In this document: one piece after another, positions 1 to 7,924 of the stretch
How positions within the stretch are numbered: the stretch's first letter is position 1
Layout: every line of letters begins with the position of its first letter
From: Dehalococcoidia bacterium
GTDB lineage: Bacteria > Chloroflexota > Dehalococcoidia > Lucifugimonadales > UBA1123
NCBI GenBank assembly: GCA_009838465.1
Contig: VXRN01000050.1
Span: forward strand, 1-57,941
Reading direction: 5' to 3'
DNA: 57,941 nt
Program-made: the position numbers and the translations under genes
The notes under the pieces: generated by a model
Seen by the model: only the letters and a program-made list of their open reading frames with translations
What the model was told of the DNA's origin: nothing
Databases searched by the model: none

Positions 1-302
1 CCTGGAGGACCTGACGGACCAGGAACACTGGGATTGCCCGGAATGCCTGGAAGTCCTGGCAGACCGGGTTCGCCGGGCTCATTTAACCATAGGGATATTC
101 CTCCAACCATGATCGCCAGGACAACGAAGGACGCTGCGGCAAAGATAGGGTTTCTGGCGAAAAGCGATGGCACGAGTCTCAAAGACCAGTGTCGCTGCTT
201 CTGGGACTTAACGCGCAAGAGTATGCCCTCCCACTGTTGTGGTGACAGGTCTCCTCTCGCACCCTCCTGCTCAAAGTAGTGTTTCAAATGTTTATCGTTC
301 AT
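1..302 (-). CDS. Anti-sigma-like membrane protein with collagen-like repeats (partial)
   Basis: The reading frame enters from the sigma gene and runs off the left edge after 100 codons. Its ATG at 302 overlaps the sigma-factor stop in an ATGA, so the two are translationally coupled. Residues 1-50 are a charged cytoplasmic part (starts MNDKHLKHYF), residues about 51-73 form one transmembrane helix (NPIFAAASFVVLAIMVGG), and from residue 75 the sequence becomes Gly-X-Y collagen-like (EPGEPGLPGLPGIPGNP). Sigma-coupled position plus a single helix is the layout of anti-sigma factors, and the collagen-like part would lie outside the cell. The anti-sigma role is inferred; I see no zinc HxxxCxxC motif. 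The C-terminus is not in the window. Confidence 0.7.
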   Translation of the reverse strand, partial: MNDKHLKHYFEQEGARGDLSPQQWEGILLRVKSQKQRHWSLRLVPSLFARNPIFAAASFVVLAIMVGGISLWLNEPGEPGLPGLPGIPGNPSVPGPSGPP

Positions 303-859
303 CGTTTCTTACCTCCCCTGCCATGAGCCTCTGGATCGGTGAGAGCCTGCTGAAGCCGGTCCAATGCCCGGCTCAGGCGGGACTTTACCGTGCCCTCCCG
401 CAAACCCAGGACCTTCGCAATTTCCGGTATAGTGAACTCACTGTAATACCGCAGTATCAGGACCTCCCGATGATTCTCAGTGAGACATTCCAGGGCCTGT
501 CTCATATGCCGTGCAGCTTCCTCCAATTCCGCTGCCTCCTCCGGTGAACGGTCGTTATCAGGAATACCTGCCGCCGTCTCAAGCGCCACCGTCTCCACGA
601 CCCTCTTTCGGTAGTGTTTCCGAGCCTTGTTCAGCAGTATCTTCATCATCCAGCCCCTGAAGCTACCGAAGGGTCTGTAGGAGGGCAGGTCGCGCCATAT
701 CTGAATGAGCGCCTCTTGCACGACATCCTGCACTGACTCGCGGTCCCGCGTCACCAGGTACGCCGTTCTCGCGAGCGCGCTTCTATGCCTGTCCAGCAGC
801 AGCTCGAAGGCATCCCAATCCCCCGTCTGTGAGCGACGGATAAGCTCTTTTTCATACAA
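299..859 (-). CDS. ECF-family RNA polymerase sigma factor
   Basis: 186 residues with the two-domain sigma-70 ECF layout. Region 2 is at about residues 20-85 (DVVQEALIQIWRDLPSY, then GSFRGWMMKILLNKARKHYR). Region 4 is at about 120-172 (LTENHREVLILRYYSEFTIPEIAKVLGL, then EGTVKSRLSRALDRL, a helix-turn-helix). The start is a TTG at 859, preceded by GAGGT eight bases upstream; the nearby ATG is out of frame. The downstream gene overlaps by four bases and looks like its membrane anti-sigma partner, so this factor probably responds to an envelope signal. The target regulon cannot be seen here. Confidence 0.9.
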   Translation of the reverse strand: MYEKELIRRSQTGDWDAFELLLDRHRSALARTAYLVTRDRESVQDVVQEALIQIWRDLPSYRPFGSFRGWMMKILLNKARKHYRKRVVETVALETAAGIPDNDRSPEEAAELEEAARHMRQALECLTENHREVLILRYYSEFTIPEIAKVLGLREGTVKSRLSRALDRLQQALTDPEAHGRGGKKR

Positions 860-885
860 CGTAATCTACCTCTATGGACCGTTCC

Positions 886-915
886 TCTATACATGTAAGT
901 CCACTTCGACGGCAA
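886..915 (-). promoter_or_regulatory. Possible promoter of the sigma operon
   Basis: On the minus strand TTGCCG (915-910) and TATAGA (891-886) are separated by 18 bases and lie about 30 bases upstream of the sigma TTG. Each box matches four or five of six consensus positions. Weak evidence alone. Confidence 0.3.
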
Positions 916-1043
916 ATCGTTCCATCCCCCACACACGGACTTTGCCGAATTGGGCTGCCAGCAGGCATCTGAGGACCTGAGATTCCGGTTTCCAACAATG
1001 ATTAGGGGCGCTCTGTCCGCGGTATCTCGGTGATGATACTTGT

Positions 1044-1472
1044 GTGGGCAAAGTGGAACAGGTGGCGGAATGGGCTACGTCAATGACATGCGCGCGCCTG
1101 GCGGTCCAGGAATTCTACCCATTCAACAGAAATGTTCAGCTCAATGTGACTCTTGCATATGCTGTCGGAGCTAACGCAAAGACACTGGGCATCAGGATGG
1201 ACGAACCCGTGACAGGTCGTCCAGGCAGTGGAGCTTCAGCCGATTTCGGCAACGTCAGCCAGGTAATGTCGGCTTTCGACTTGAGGTATGGGGTCAGCGA
1301 GGAACCTGTCGCTTCTCATACAAGAGAGATGGCCGAGACTGCCATAACAGATCTGGCCCTTTCGAACGCGCTCCCGGTGGCCAAGACGCTGAGTCTGACG
1401 GCCAGCGATCTGTTGTGCGATGCCACGCTATTGGAGTCCGCGAAGATCAAGCTCGCCGACCGCAGTTGCTGA
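1044..1472 (+). pseudogene. C-terminal relic of an M20-family amidohydrolase (AbgB-like)
   Basis: About 140 residues resembling only the end of M20D-type amidohydrolases such as the p-aminobenzoyl-glutamate hydrolase subunit. Recognisable pieces are SADFGNVSQV, a FDLRYGV stretch, SHTREMAETAITD, and ALPVAKTLSLTASDLL near the end. Full-length enzymes have 400 or more residues; the metal-binding N-terminal half and most of the dimerisation domain are missing, and I find no matching frame upstream. The first codons (from a GTG at 1044) do not look like the family. It is most simply a leftover from insertion or deletion at the edge of the accessory region. Confidence 0.65.
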
Positions 1473-1837
1473 CGACTACGCCGCAACAAACTCGCAACTC
1501 CACCGTCACTTTAATCTGCTCTAAGAAGTTGGCCTGAGTTGATATTCATAACTACGTTTATGAAAGGGTTAAATCAGAGAGACACCAAGCCGATGATCTG
1601 TGGAAGAGGGACCACAGTCAACCCTCTTCGACTGTCAAGGTGAACAGATCCAAATGGAAGACTGTCACGTATTCTGACGCACTCAGAGTCTCCTTCGTGG
1701 TGCAATGCAGCATAGTAGCCATTGATCCCCCGGATGACCCATAAGGCATCATCGCAGTTGACGTGTAACACCCTGTGCGGCGGATCAATGAGACTAAAGA
1801 CAGGATTGCCCCTGAGAGCCATGAAGCCTCGATGCAC
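1473..1837. other. Intergenic region, no gene recognised
   Basis: About 365 bases between the M20 relic and the promoter of the carrier-protein operon. Short open frames on the minus strand across it show no recognisable family or start signal. Confidence 0.5.
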
Positions 1838-1876
1838 TTGACATGTCTGTCTCCCGGTAAGTAAGATAATCTTACC
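1838..1876 (+). promoter_or_regulatory. Promoter with overlapping operator palindrome
   Basis: A perfect -35 box TTGACA (1838-1843) is followed after 18 bases by TAAGAT (1862-1867). An inverted repeat GGTAAG (1856-1861) / CTTACC (1871-1876) with a 9-base centre covers the -10 box and the expected start point near 1874. An operator at that spot would block RNA polymerase. The XRE regulator encoded 300 bases downstream is the obvious candidate to bind it. Confidence 0.55.
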
Positions 1877-1894
1877 ATACGTAAGGCAGGGATT

Positions 1895-2188
1895 ATGGAT
1901 AAGCAACAGATCGTGGACAAAGTAGTCCAAACGGTAGCCGAGATACAAGAGGCAAGCGGGCGGTCAGCCGTCGGCATAGGTCTGTCCACGCGCCCGGTGG
2001 GGGGACTGGAAGACTTCGACAGCCTAAACGGTGTGGAAGCGACCGTCATGCTTTCGGAATCTCTGGGCGTAAATATCCCCGAAGACTGCAACCCGTTCAT
2101 TTCCAAAGACGGGAAGCGTGCGCTGTCGGTTGGCGAAATAGCGGACACCATAAGTACCTACATCGGGTCTGAGGCCTTGGTAAGATGA
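1895..2188 (+). CDS. Acyl-carrier-protein-like small protein
   Basis: 97 residues with the ACP pattern: an N-terminal helix (IVDKVVQTVAEIQEASG), then GGLEDFDSLNGVEATVML in which Ser43 of DSL sits where phosphopantetheine is attached in ACPs, then SESLGVNIPED and a last helix after LSVGEIADTI. The Ser is usually followed by Leu and a helix, as here, but the motif is DFDSL rather than the common GADSL, so activation is uncertain. It is the first gene after the TTGACA promoter, and its stop overlaps the XRE start in ATGA, so it is co-translated with the regulator. No acyl-transfer enzymes are nearby. An ACP heading a nucleotide-metabolism operon is unexpected. Confidence 0.6.
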   Translation: MDKQQIVDKVVQTVAEIQEASGRSAVGIGLSTRPVGGLEDFDSLNGVEATVMLSESLGVNIPEDCNPFISKDGKRALSVGEIADTISTYIGSEALVR

Positions 2189-2538
2189 GTGAACGCGACG
2201 ATAGGCGAAAGGCAGTCGCATCGCGTCTCCGCCTATCTAGAGAGATGGCCGGTCTCACCCAGGGCCAGGTAGCCAAGAGTCTGAACTGGCACCGTCCCAC
2301 GGTATCTGAGATTGAGGCAGGTCGCAGAAGGGTATCCGTCGAGGAACTTGCCATACTTGCAGAGATGTATGGGGTTAATGTCTCCTGGGTCGTGGGTGAG
2401 GAAGATGAAGATTCGAGCCTCGCCACTGACCGTGTAAAGCTGGCGGCGCGAGAGCTCAGCAAGTTGAGAGAAGAGGACCTAGACCGAGTCCTACAGCTTG
2501 TCCAGGCGCTACGCGCCTCGAGGGGTGCCACTGAATGA
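2185..2538 (+). CDS. XRE-family transcriptional regulator
   Basis: 117 residues. A Cro/CI-type helix-turn-helix spans about residues 12-66 (RLRLSREMAGLTQGQVAKSL, then RPTVSEIEAGRRRVSVEEL and LAEMYGVNVSWVVG). The C-terminal 40 residues are a short helical tail, probably for dimerisation. It starts inside the previous stop (ATGA) and ends overlapping the ImmA gene start by four bases. An XRE repressor followed by an ImmA protease is the classic mobile-element switch in which the protease cleaves the repressor; here that would release the downstream nucleotide operon. Likely operator: the palindrome at 1856-1876. Confidence 0.9.
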   Translation: MSERDDRRKAVASRLRLSREMAGLTQGQVAKSLNWHRPTVSEIEAGRRRVSVEELAILAEMYGVNVSWVVGEEDEDSSLATDRVKLAARELSKLREEDLDRVLQLVQALRASRGATE

Positions 2539-3386
2539 ACAATCGTCGAGCGATAGCCCGGCAGGCGATGGCAGCGGCCCTGCGTACCCGTCTCTCTGCC
2601 GGCTACAGGCTTGATCGCCCTGTCTGCGTGTACGACCTCGCTGAGAGACTTGGCGTAGAGGTCCGGTTTCTCGACCTTCCCAGCATGGAAGGAATGTACT
2701 CTTCCGCTTCAGGACCTACTATCATCGTCTCTTCACTGCGCCCTCGCGGACGCCGGGCATTCACCTGTGCACACGAGCTCGGACATCACAATCGAAAAGA
2801 TGGCGTGGAGATCGACGAGCTTGTCGAGCAGTGGGAGAACCCCAGTTTCGATCCCAAGGAGTTCATGGCGGATTGCTTTGCGGGGGCTTTGCTCATGCCC
2901 AAGATGGCAGTCTCCAGGGCATTTGCAGTTCGAGGGTGGAACATGGAGCAGTGTACGCCTGAGCAGGCCTTGATGGTCTCAGGCTACTTCGGAGTTGGGT
3001 ACACAACGCTGGTCCACCATATGAGAAGCGCGCTCCAAGTCCTGCCATATTCCCAAGCGAGCGAGCTACTGAGGGTCAGCCCCCGCAAGGCGCAGTCGTT
3101 ACTCCTGGGATGGCATACGCCGCAGTCCGTCTTAGTGGTGGACACGCACTGGTGTGGTCGGGCCATCGACGTGGAGGTGGGTGACTTCATATTTTTCCAG
3201 GGTCGAGCTCAGACTGAGGGTTTATGTCTTGAACCATCATCAGGCTTACATTGCGGACGACTCTTCCAAGCGGTCAGGCCCGGAATCGGACGACTGGAGG
3301 CGGACATCGGGTGGTCTGCATTCGTCCGGGTCTCGCGACGAGATTATGTGGGACGTGCTCTGTACCGGCACTGGGAGGAAGCGTAG
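2535..3386 (+). CDS. ImmA/IrrE-family metallo-endopeptidase
   Basis: 283 residues. The zinc-protease motif HELGH lies in FTCAHELGHHNRK (about residues 80-84), and the downstream glutamate/acidic helix is EFMADCFAGALLMP (about 113-126), giving the usual HExxH plus third ligand of the family. The N-terminal region (VYDLAERLGVEVRFLDLP) is typical of ImmA. The C-terminal 100 residues (from about 180) are an extra domain seen in IrrE-like proteins, a possible sensor, with no motif I can name. It overlaps the XRE gene by four bases and probably acts on that repressor. Confidence 0.88.
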   Translation: MNNRRAIARQAMAAALRTRLSAGYRLDRPVCVYDLAERLGVEVRFLDLPSMEGMYSSASGPTIIVSSLRPRGRRAFTCAHELGHHNRKDGVEIDELVEQWENPSFDPKEFMADCFAGALLMPKMAVSRAFAVRGWNMEQCTPEQALMVSGYFGVGYTTLVHHMRSALQVLPYSQASELLRVSPRKAQSLLLGWHTPQSVLVVDTHWCGRAIDVEVGDFIFFQGRAQTEGLCLEPSSGLHCGRLFQAVRPGIGRLEADIGWSAFVRVSRRDYVGRALYRHWEEA

Positions 3387-3387
3387 G

Positions 3388-4164
3388 ATGAGAAGGTCGC
3401 TCACGATAGAAGAGGGCAATCTGTCAATCGCCTGGGCGAGGGCGCTGTTCTGCGTCGTGGAGGAGGGTGAGATTTCTCCGCTCACGGTCGTGATCCGGGG
3501 GTTCGAAGACGGAAAGCCCGCAGAAGTGGAGCCGATACGCAGGCTCCTCGATGATGCGCTAGGTGCCGAGGACAAGGCTCTCTCTTGCCACGAGGTCGCC
3601 AATACTATTTTCCCGGTCTCATTATGGAACCCAGGGACGGATCGCACACAGCTTTATGAGCGCTACCTGAGAATAATGCCGCGTGTGCTGCGAGATCGTC
3701 GGAACAGGTACGGCGTCTACTTCCAGCGCATGATCGCGTTTGGACACAATGCCGACTATGAGGGCGGCGTTAACCAGTTGGAGCACATCATCCAGACTTG
3801 GAACGGCGGCAATCATCGCAGGTCCGCGTTGCAGGCGGCGATATTTGACCCGCGAAAAGACCATACGAACCAGCGTATGAGGGGCTTTCCCTGTCTCCAG
3901 CAGGTTGCGTTCGCCCCGCAGGGCCCCGACGGGTTGGAGGTTACCGGGTTCTATGCCACACAGTACATTTATGAGCGGGCTTATGGCAACTATCTGGGCT
4001 TGTGTCGATTGGGCCATTTCGTGGCCCACGAGATGGGAAGAGATTTAACTCAGGTTAACTGCGTCTCTAGTCCCGCATTGGGCGGCAACAAGACCAAGAG
4101 TTTCCTTCGTGGTCTCGCTGGTGATATTGGCAGCATCTTGGACAAGCTGGGGGAGGACATGTGA
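3388..4164 (+). CDS. Thymidylate-synthase-like protein (divergent)
   Basis: 258 residues from the ATG one base after the ImmA stop. Earlier in-frame codons would run inside immA and read as out-of-frame sequence, so I reject them. The thymidylate-synthase fold is suggested by YGVYFQRMI (about 108-116), the active-site-like GFPCLQQVAFAP with Cys169, and EVTGFYATQYIYERAYGNYLGL, which aligns with the TS region that follows the nucleophile. In TS the Cys is followed by His (PCH); here it is Leu (PCL). The protein is far from standard ThyA, and several substrate contacts cannot be located, so it may be a base-modifying variant or a binding protein. It sits directly before the kinase fusion with a four-base overlap. 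Confidence 0.6.
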   Translation: MRRSLTIEEGNLSIAWARALFCVVEEGEISPLTVVIRGFEDGKPAEVEPIRRLLDDALGAEDKALSCHEVANTIFPVSLWNPGTDRTQLYERYLRIMPRVLRDRRNRYGVYFQRMIAFGHNADYEGGVNQLEHIIQTWNGGNHRRSALQAAIFDPRKDHTNQRMRGFPCLQQVAFAPQGPDGLEVTGFYATQYIYERAYGNYLGLCRLGHFVAHEMGRDLTQVNCVSSPALGGNKTKSFLRGLAGDIGSILDKLGEDM

Positions 4165-5855
4165 TAGAACATCCATCACAGGGCAAGCTCATCGTCTTCG
4201 AGGGACCTGACGGTGTCGGAAAGAGCACTATCGCCGAGCAGCTCGCGTACCGCCTCGGCGAGGTGGGGATTCCCTGCGAGCATCTGGCGTTTCCCGGAAG
4301 AGAGCCGAGCTCACTGGGCCGTTTAATTGACGACCTGCACCACGACGCTCCCGGCCTTGGGCTCGGTGACGTCAACCCGACAAGTCTTCAACTGATGCAC
4401 ATCGCGGCCCACATCGACGCAATCGAGGGGCGCATCCTGCCTGCCCTCCGCGCAGGGACCTGGGTGATCCTCGACCGATTCTGGTGGTCCACATGGGTCT
4501 ACGGCGGTGCCTTCGGGGTTTCGGAGTGCTCGTTGAAGGCGATGATTGATCTGGAGCGACTTCACTGGGGGAGAGTCAATCCTGACGTGCTGTTCCTTGT
4601 AGAGCGCAATATTGGGGCATCAGTTGACTTTGACGGTCTACAGGGGCAAATTCTGCAAGGATACCGCGAACTCGCTGGCCGTGAGCAGGTTAACTCATGT
4701 GTGATAACGCTAAAAAATGATACTTCAGTCGAGGACACTCTGGACGCAGTATGGGAAGCGATCAAGCCCTTCATCCGCAGCCTGACCAAATCAAGGACGA
4801 CCTCATCAGAGTCTCAGAAAGACATCCAGCTGACTCTTCTCAGGGACACGATACCAAATCCGACCGTGGTATCCCGACTCTCGCCTGCTAAGCCGACCAT
4901 CGTATATGAGACGTACTGGCGCTTCGCGGTGGAGCGCCAGGAAATCTTCTTTCGCAAGCTTGAGGGACTTCCGGCGCCGTGGACAGACGACCCCATCCTC
5001 GTCCGGCATAAGTTCACCAATGCTTACCGGGCTTCCGATCGTGTGAGCCAGTACCTCATCAAACACGCAATCTATGAGGGGGAACAGACCCCAGAGGAAA
5101 TATTCTTCCGCACAATCCTGTTCAAGATGTTCAACAGAATTGAGACCTGGGAGCTCCTCAAGGCTGCCTTTGGTGAGGTCGAGTACTCATCATATTCGTT
5201 CGCCGCCTACGACAGAGTGCTGTCACAGTCGCTCGCGGCGGATCGCCCCATTTACTCGGCTGCCTACATTATGCCCTCGGCCGGACGTGTCTTTGGATAC
5301 ACCGAAAAGCACCGCAATCACCTCAAGCTGATCGAGAGCATGATGGCGGACGAGGCGCCTCAGAAACTCGCGGGGATGCGCAGTATGCGAGACGCCTTCA
5401 GTCTGCTTCGTTCCTACCCCTCCATCGGCGATTTCCTCGCCTATCAATTTGTGACCGATCTCAACTACAGTACTTTGACGGATTTCTCCGAAATGGAGTT
5501 CGTCGTGCCGGGCCCTGGAGCACTGGATGGCATTCGCAAATGTTTCACAGATCTTGGTGGGTTGAACAACGCGGACATAATTAGGGTCATCACAGACAAC
5601 CAAGAACGGGAACTCGAGATACTGGGGTTAGAGTTTCGCACGTTGGGAGGACGACCTCTACAGCTTATCGACTGCCAGAATCTCTTCTGCGAGGTATCCA
5701 AGTACGCGCGGATGAAGCACCCAGAAATAGAGGGACTCAGCAAGCGGACTCGCATTAAGCAAATCTACCGTCCGTCCGCGAGACCGATTGAGTATTGGTT
5801 CCCTCCCAAATGGGACATCAATCACCTGATTCCTCGTCCAGGAGGACTGGCATGA
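4161..5855 (+). CDS. Thymidylate-kinase-like domain fused to a 5-hmdU-DNA-kinase-type helical domain
   Basis: 564 residues; GTG start overlapping the previous stop, with GGAGG five bases upstream. Residues 1-205 are a thymidylate-kinase-like P-loop domain: Walker A GPDGVGKST (15-23), the DRF motif at 105-107 (ILDRFWWSTW) and an AxxP-like PDVLFLVER strand. A linker follows, and residues about 235-560 match the helical domain of phage 5-hydroxymethyl-dU DNA kinases, earlier described as alpha-glutamyl/putrescinyl thymine pyrophosphorylases. Landmarks are YETYWRFAVERQEIFFRKL, PWTDDPIL, KFTNAYRASDRVSQYLI and FRTILFKMFNRIETWELL. That family acts on modified thymine during phage DNA hypermodification. 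With two TS homologues next to it, a role on a thymine-like base or nucleotide is likely, but the substrate is unknown. Confidence 0.7.
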   Translation: MIEHPSQGKLIVFEGPDGVGKSTIAEQLAYRLGEVGIPCEHLAFPGREPSSLGRLIDDLHHDAPGLGLGDVNPTSLQLMHIAAHIDAIEGRILPALRAGTWVILDRFWWSTWVYGGAFGVSECSLKAMIDLERLHWGRVNPDVLFLVERNIGASVDFDGLQGQILQGYRELAGREQVNSCVITLKNDTSVEDTLDAVWEAIKPFIRSLTKSRTTSSESQKDIQLTLLRDTIPNPTVVSRLSPAKPTIVYETYWRFAVERQEIFFRKLEGLPAPWTDDPILVRHKFTNAYRASDRVSQYLIKHAIYEGEQTPEEIFFRTILFKMFNRIETWELLKAAFGEVEYSSYSFAAYDRVLSQSLAADRPIYSAAYIMPSAGRVFGYTEKHRNHLKLIESMMADEAPQKLAGMRSMRDAFSLLRSYPSIGDFLAYQFVTDLNYSTLTDFSEMEFVVPGPGALDGIRKCFTDLGGLNNADIIRVITDNQERELEILGLEFRTLGGRPLQLIDCQNLFCEVSKYARMKHPEIEGLSKRTRIKQIYRPSARPIEYWFPPKWDINHLIPRPGGLA

Positions 5856-6886
5856 TCGTTCATTTCGACGGATCTTCGGCCGATGACGTTTGGCAGCAGG
5901 CAGCTGAGGAATTTCAGTGTTCGGACCGGATTCGAAGTCAGAACAGCAGGTCAGGTTCGACCAGGGAAATTCTTCATGCCGCAATGTCGATCGCTGACCC
6001 GCGTCAGCGCTGGGTCGTTTCCAGGAAGCCACCACTCAATGTAGCCTTCGCCTTGGCTGAGGTCGTTTGGATCATGCGCGGACGACGAGATCTGGCGTTT
6101 CTGGAATACTGGAACAGCAGGTATCGTAACTTTGTTGGACCCGGCCCTGAGCTTCATGGAGCCTACGGATATCGCCTGCGCCACCACCTTGACATCGACC
6201 AACTGGAGCGAGCCTATCAGATACTCGACAGAGATCCCGACTCGAGGCAGGTGGTCCTGCAGATTTGGGATTCCCGAATAGATATGCCCGCCGCTGACGG
6301 CACCCCATCGAACAGTGACATACCCTGCAATGTATTGGCCATGCCGAAGATTCGTGACGGAAAGCTGGAGTGGCTGCAGGTTATCCGCAGCAACGACATG
6401 TTCCTGGGAGTTCCTCACAATTTCGTCCAGTTCACATCCCTGCAGGAGATACTGTCTGGTTGGCTGGGAGTCGAGTGCGGTTCGTACACCCAAATCAGCG
6501 ACAGCCTGCACGTATACGACAGGGATTGGGAGAAGGTCGTGGATTCGCACCCTCTCCCGAACATTTCTCTAAGCATTGACTCTCTTACCCTGCCTCGGCA
6601 GGAATCGGATCGTGTATTCAAAGAGTTGGAGCGCCGGGTCGAAAAGATGATCGACCCGGAAACCGAGCCAGGAACACTCGAGGGGCTGGCCTCATGGGAC
6701 AGCGTGCCCCAAGGCTATAGGAACATAGTGTACGTACTCGCCGCAGAAGCGCTCCGACGACGGGGCCTTAGAGAGGCAGCAACAGGCATCATGCAACACT
6801 GCAAGAGTCCTGTCTATCAACAACTTTGGTCCAGGTGGTCGTCAAGCAGACTCGGACAAACGAAATCGAGCCGAAGACATCCCTAG
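5852..6886 (+). CDS. Thymidylate synthase / dUMP hydroxymethylase family protein
   Basis: 344 residues; ATG overlaps the kinase stop, with GGAGG five bases upstream. TS landmarks are present in order: HGAYGYRLR (102-110), SRQVVLQIWD (131-140, phosphate-binding Arg), SDIPCNVLAM with the nucleophile Cys159, RSNDMFLGVPHNFVQFTSLQE with Asn190, and SDSLHVYDRD. The Cys is followed by Asn (PCN), as in a divergent group of TS-like and pyrimidine hydroxymethylase proteins, not His as in ThyA. Asn190 occupies the position that in TS selects dUMP (Asp in dCMP hydroxymethylase), so dUMP or a derivative is the likelier substrate. It may make dTMP or 5-hydroxymethyl-dUMP; sequence alone does not decide. 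Confidence 0.78.
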   Translation: MIVHFDGSSADDVWQQAAEEFQCSDRIRSQNSRSGSTREILHAAMSIADPRQRWVVSRKPPLNVAFALAEVVWIMRGRRDLAFLEYWNSRYRNFVGPGPELHGAYGYRLRHHLDIDQLERAYQILDRDPDSRQVVLQIWDSRIDMPAADGTPSNSDIPCNVLAMPKIRDGKLEWLQVIRSNDMFLGVPHNFVQFTSLQEILSGWLGVECGSYTQISDSLHVYDRDWEKVVDSHPLPNISLSIDSLTLPRQESDRVFKELERRVEKMIDPETEPGTLEGLASWDSVPQGYRNIVYVLAAEALRRRGLREAATGIMQHCKSPVYQQLWSRWSSSRLGQTKSSRRHP

Positions 6887-6966
6887 TAAAGCTAGGTACC
6901 ACGCGAGCTCGTCGGCATTGTCTAGGTCATGCTGAAGTGAAGCAGCAATCCAAGGAGGCTCAAGAA

Positions 6967-7842
6967 ATGATCTTGGCTCAAGATGAAATCCTGAAACGGC
7001 TCTGTAAGGGTGATATTTTCAGGGAGTGCACATGGCAGAAGGCCTGTCTCAAGGAAGCATCCTATGCGCTCAGAATAGCAGACGATGCCCTGCTGATCGA
7101 TGGTAAGTTCTACGATCCCGGCAAGAAATATGACGGAGACTATATAAGAATCGAGCCCGGCAAGATTGCGATCCTGTCCACGAAGGAGCATCTAAATATG
7201 CCGAAGGACCTCGTTGGCAAAATCGGCATGCGCCTAGAATACGCACAGCAGGGGCTAACAGGGTTGATGGGCATCCAAGTTGATCCACGCTTCGGTCACG
7301 ATAAACCAGCTGAAAGACTCTACATAAGGGTCGCTAATTTTGGGAACGAGACAATTCAACTATCACCTGGGGACGAGGTGTTCACGTTCGAGCTACACCA
7401 AGTGAAAGGGAAGGCTCCAAAAATAAAAAGGGAGCCCACTTGGTTGCGGATGAAGGATCAGTTGCGTTACCAATCCAACGCTAGCTGGTCTTATGTTACT
7501 CGTGTAGAAAATAATCTATCGGGCGAGACCGAAAACCTGAGAAACTATCTTCAGCCCTTAGTAATGTTCGGAGTCTTCCTAGTTGCAGTCTCAATTCTGG
7601 GCGTGACGCTTTCCGTCTTCCTACAAACGGCAAGCCCTGCCGAAGACTTCGGTTCTTCTTGGCTGACCTTAGATGAGCGGAGGCTATTGCTATGGGTCTT
7701 GTTGATCGGGATTGCGGGAACTGCATGGGTCGGGTTGGCGGCTGGCTGGCGATTCCTCCGACCTTATCGCGGAGGAGCGCAACGACCAACTACTGGCTGG
7801 ATTCGCAAGTACTGGAGAAAATTCTGGTATTGGCTGTGGTAG
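6967..7842 (+). CDS. Membrane-anchored dCTP-deaminase/dUTPase-fold protein
   Basis: 291 residues from the ATG at 6967, chosen because AAGGAGG ends eight bases upstream; in-frame codons before it overlap the TS gene. Residues 1-145 show the DCD/dUTPase beta fold: ILAQDEILKRL, EASYALRI (like the SYDLRL of dCTP deaminase), IEPGKIAILSTKEHLNMP, and MGIQVDPRFG with a conserved Asp. The deaminase catalytic Glu in the following TLEL strand is replaced (RLYIRVAN), so deamination is doubtful. Two transmembrane helices follow at 197-219 and 239-263, then a basic/aromatic tail. Known family members are soluble, so membrane anchoring is unusual and may point to a sensor or effector role. Last gene of the plus-strand operon. 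Confidence 0.7.
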   Translation: MILAQDEILKRLCKGDIFRECTWQKACLKEASYALRIADDALLIDGKFYDPGKKYDGDYIRIEPGKIAILSTKEHLNMPKDLVGKIGMRLEYAQQGLTGLMGIQVDPRFGHDKPAERLYIRVANFGNETIQLSPGDEVFTFELHQVKGKAPKIKREPTWLRMKDQLRYQSNASWSYVTRVENNLSGETENLRNYLQPLVMFGVFLVAVSILGVTLSVFLQTASPAEDFGSSWLTLDERRLLLWVLLIGIAGTAWVGLAAGWRFLRPYRGGAQRPTTGWIRKYWRKFWYWLW

Positions 7843-7924
7843 TCCGTTCAAATTGAAGGAGAGCCTATATCACCAGTAAGTATTTATTAGTCATCTGACC
7901 GGGTAGACTCCGTCTTTGTAACGG

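Noticed and set aside
34..279. Plus-strand collagen-like frame
   Set aside because: The minus strand gives a coupled, helix-containing protein after the sigma gene; the plus frame is its mirror, since Gly-Pro codons read as Gly-Pro-rich on both strands.
3154..3387. Longer N-terminus for the first TS-like protein
   Set aside because: These codons lie inside immA in another frame and read as nonsense; the ATG at 3388 directly after the immA stop is better.
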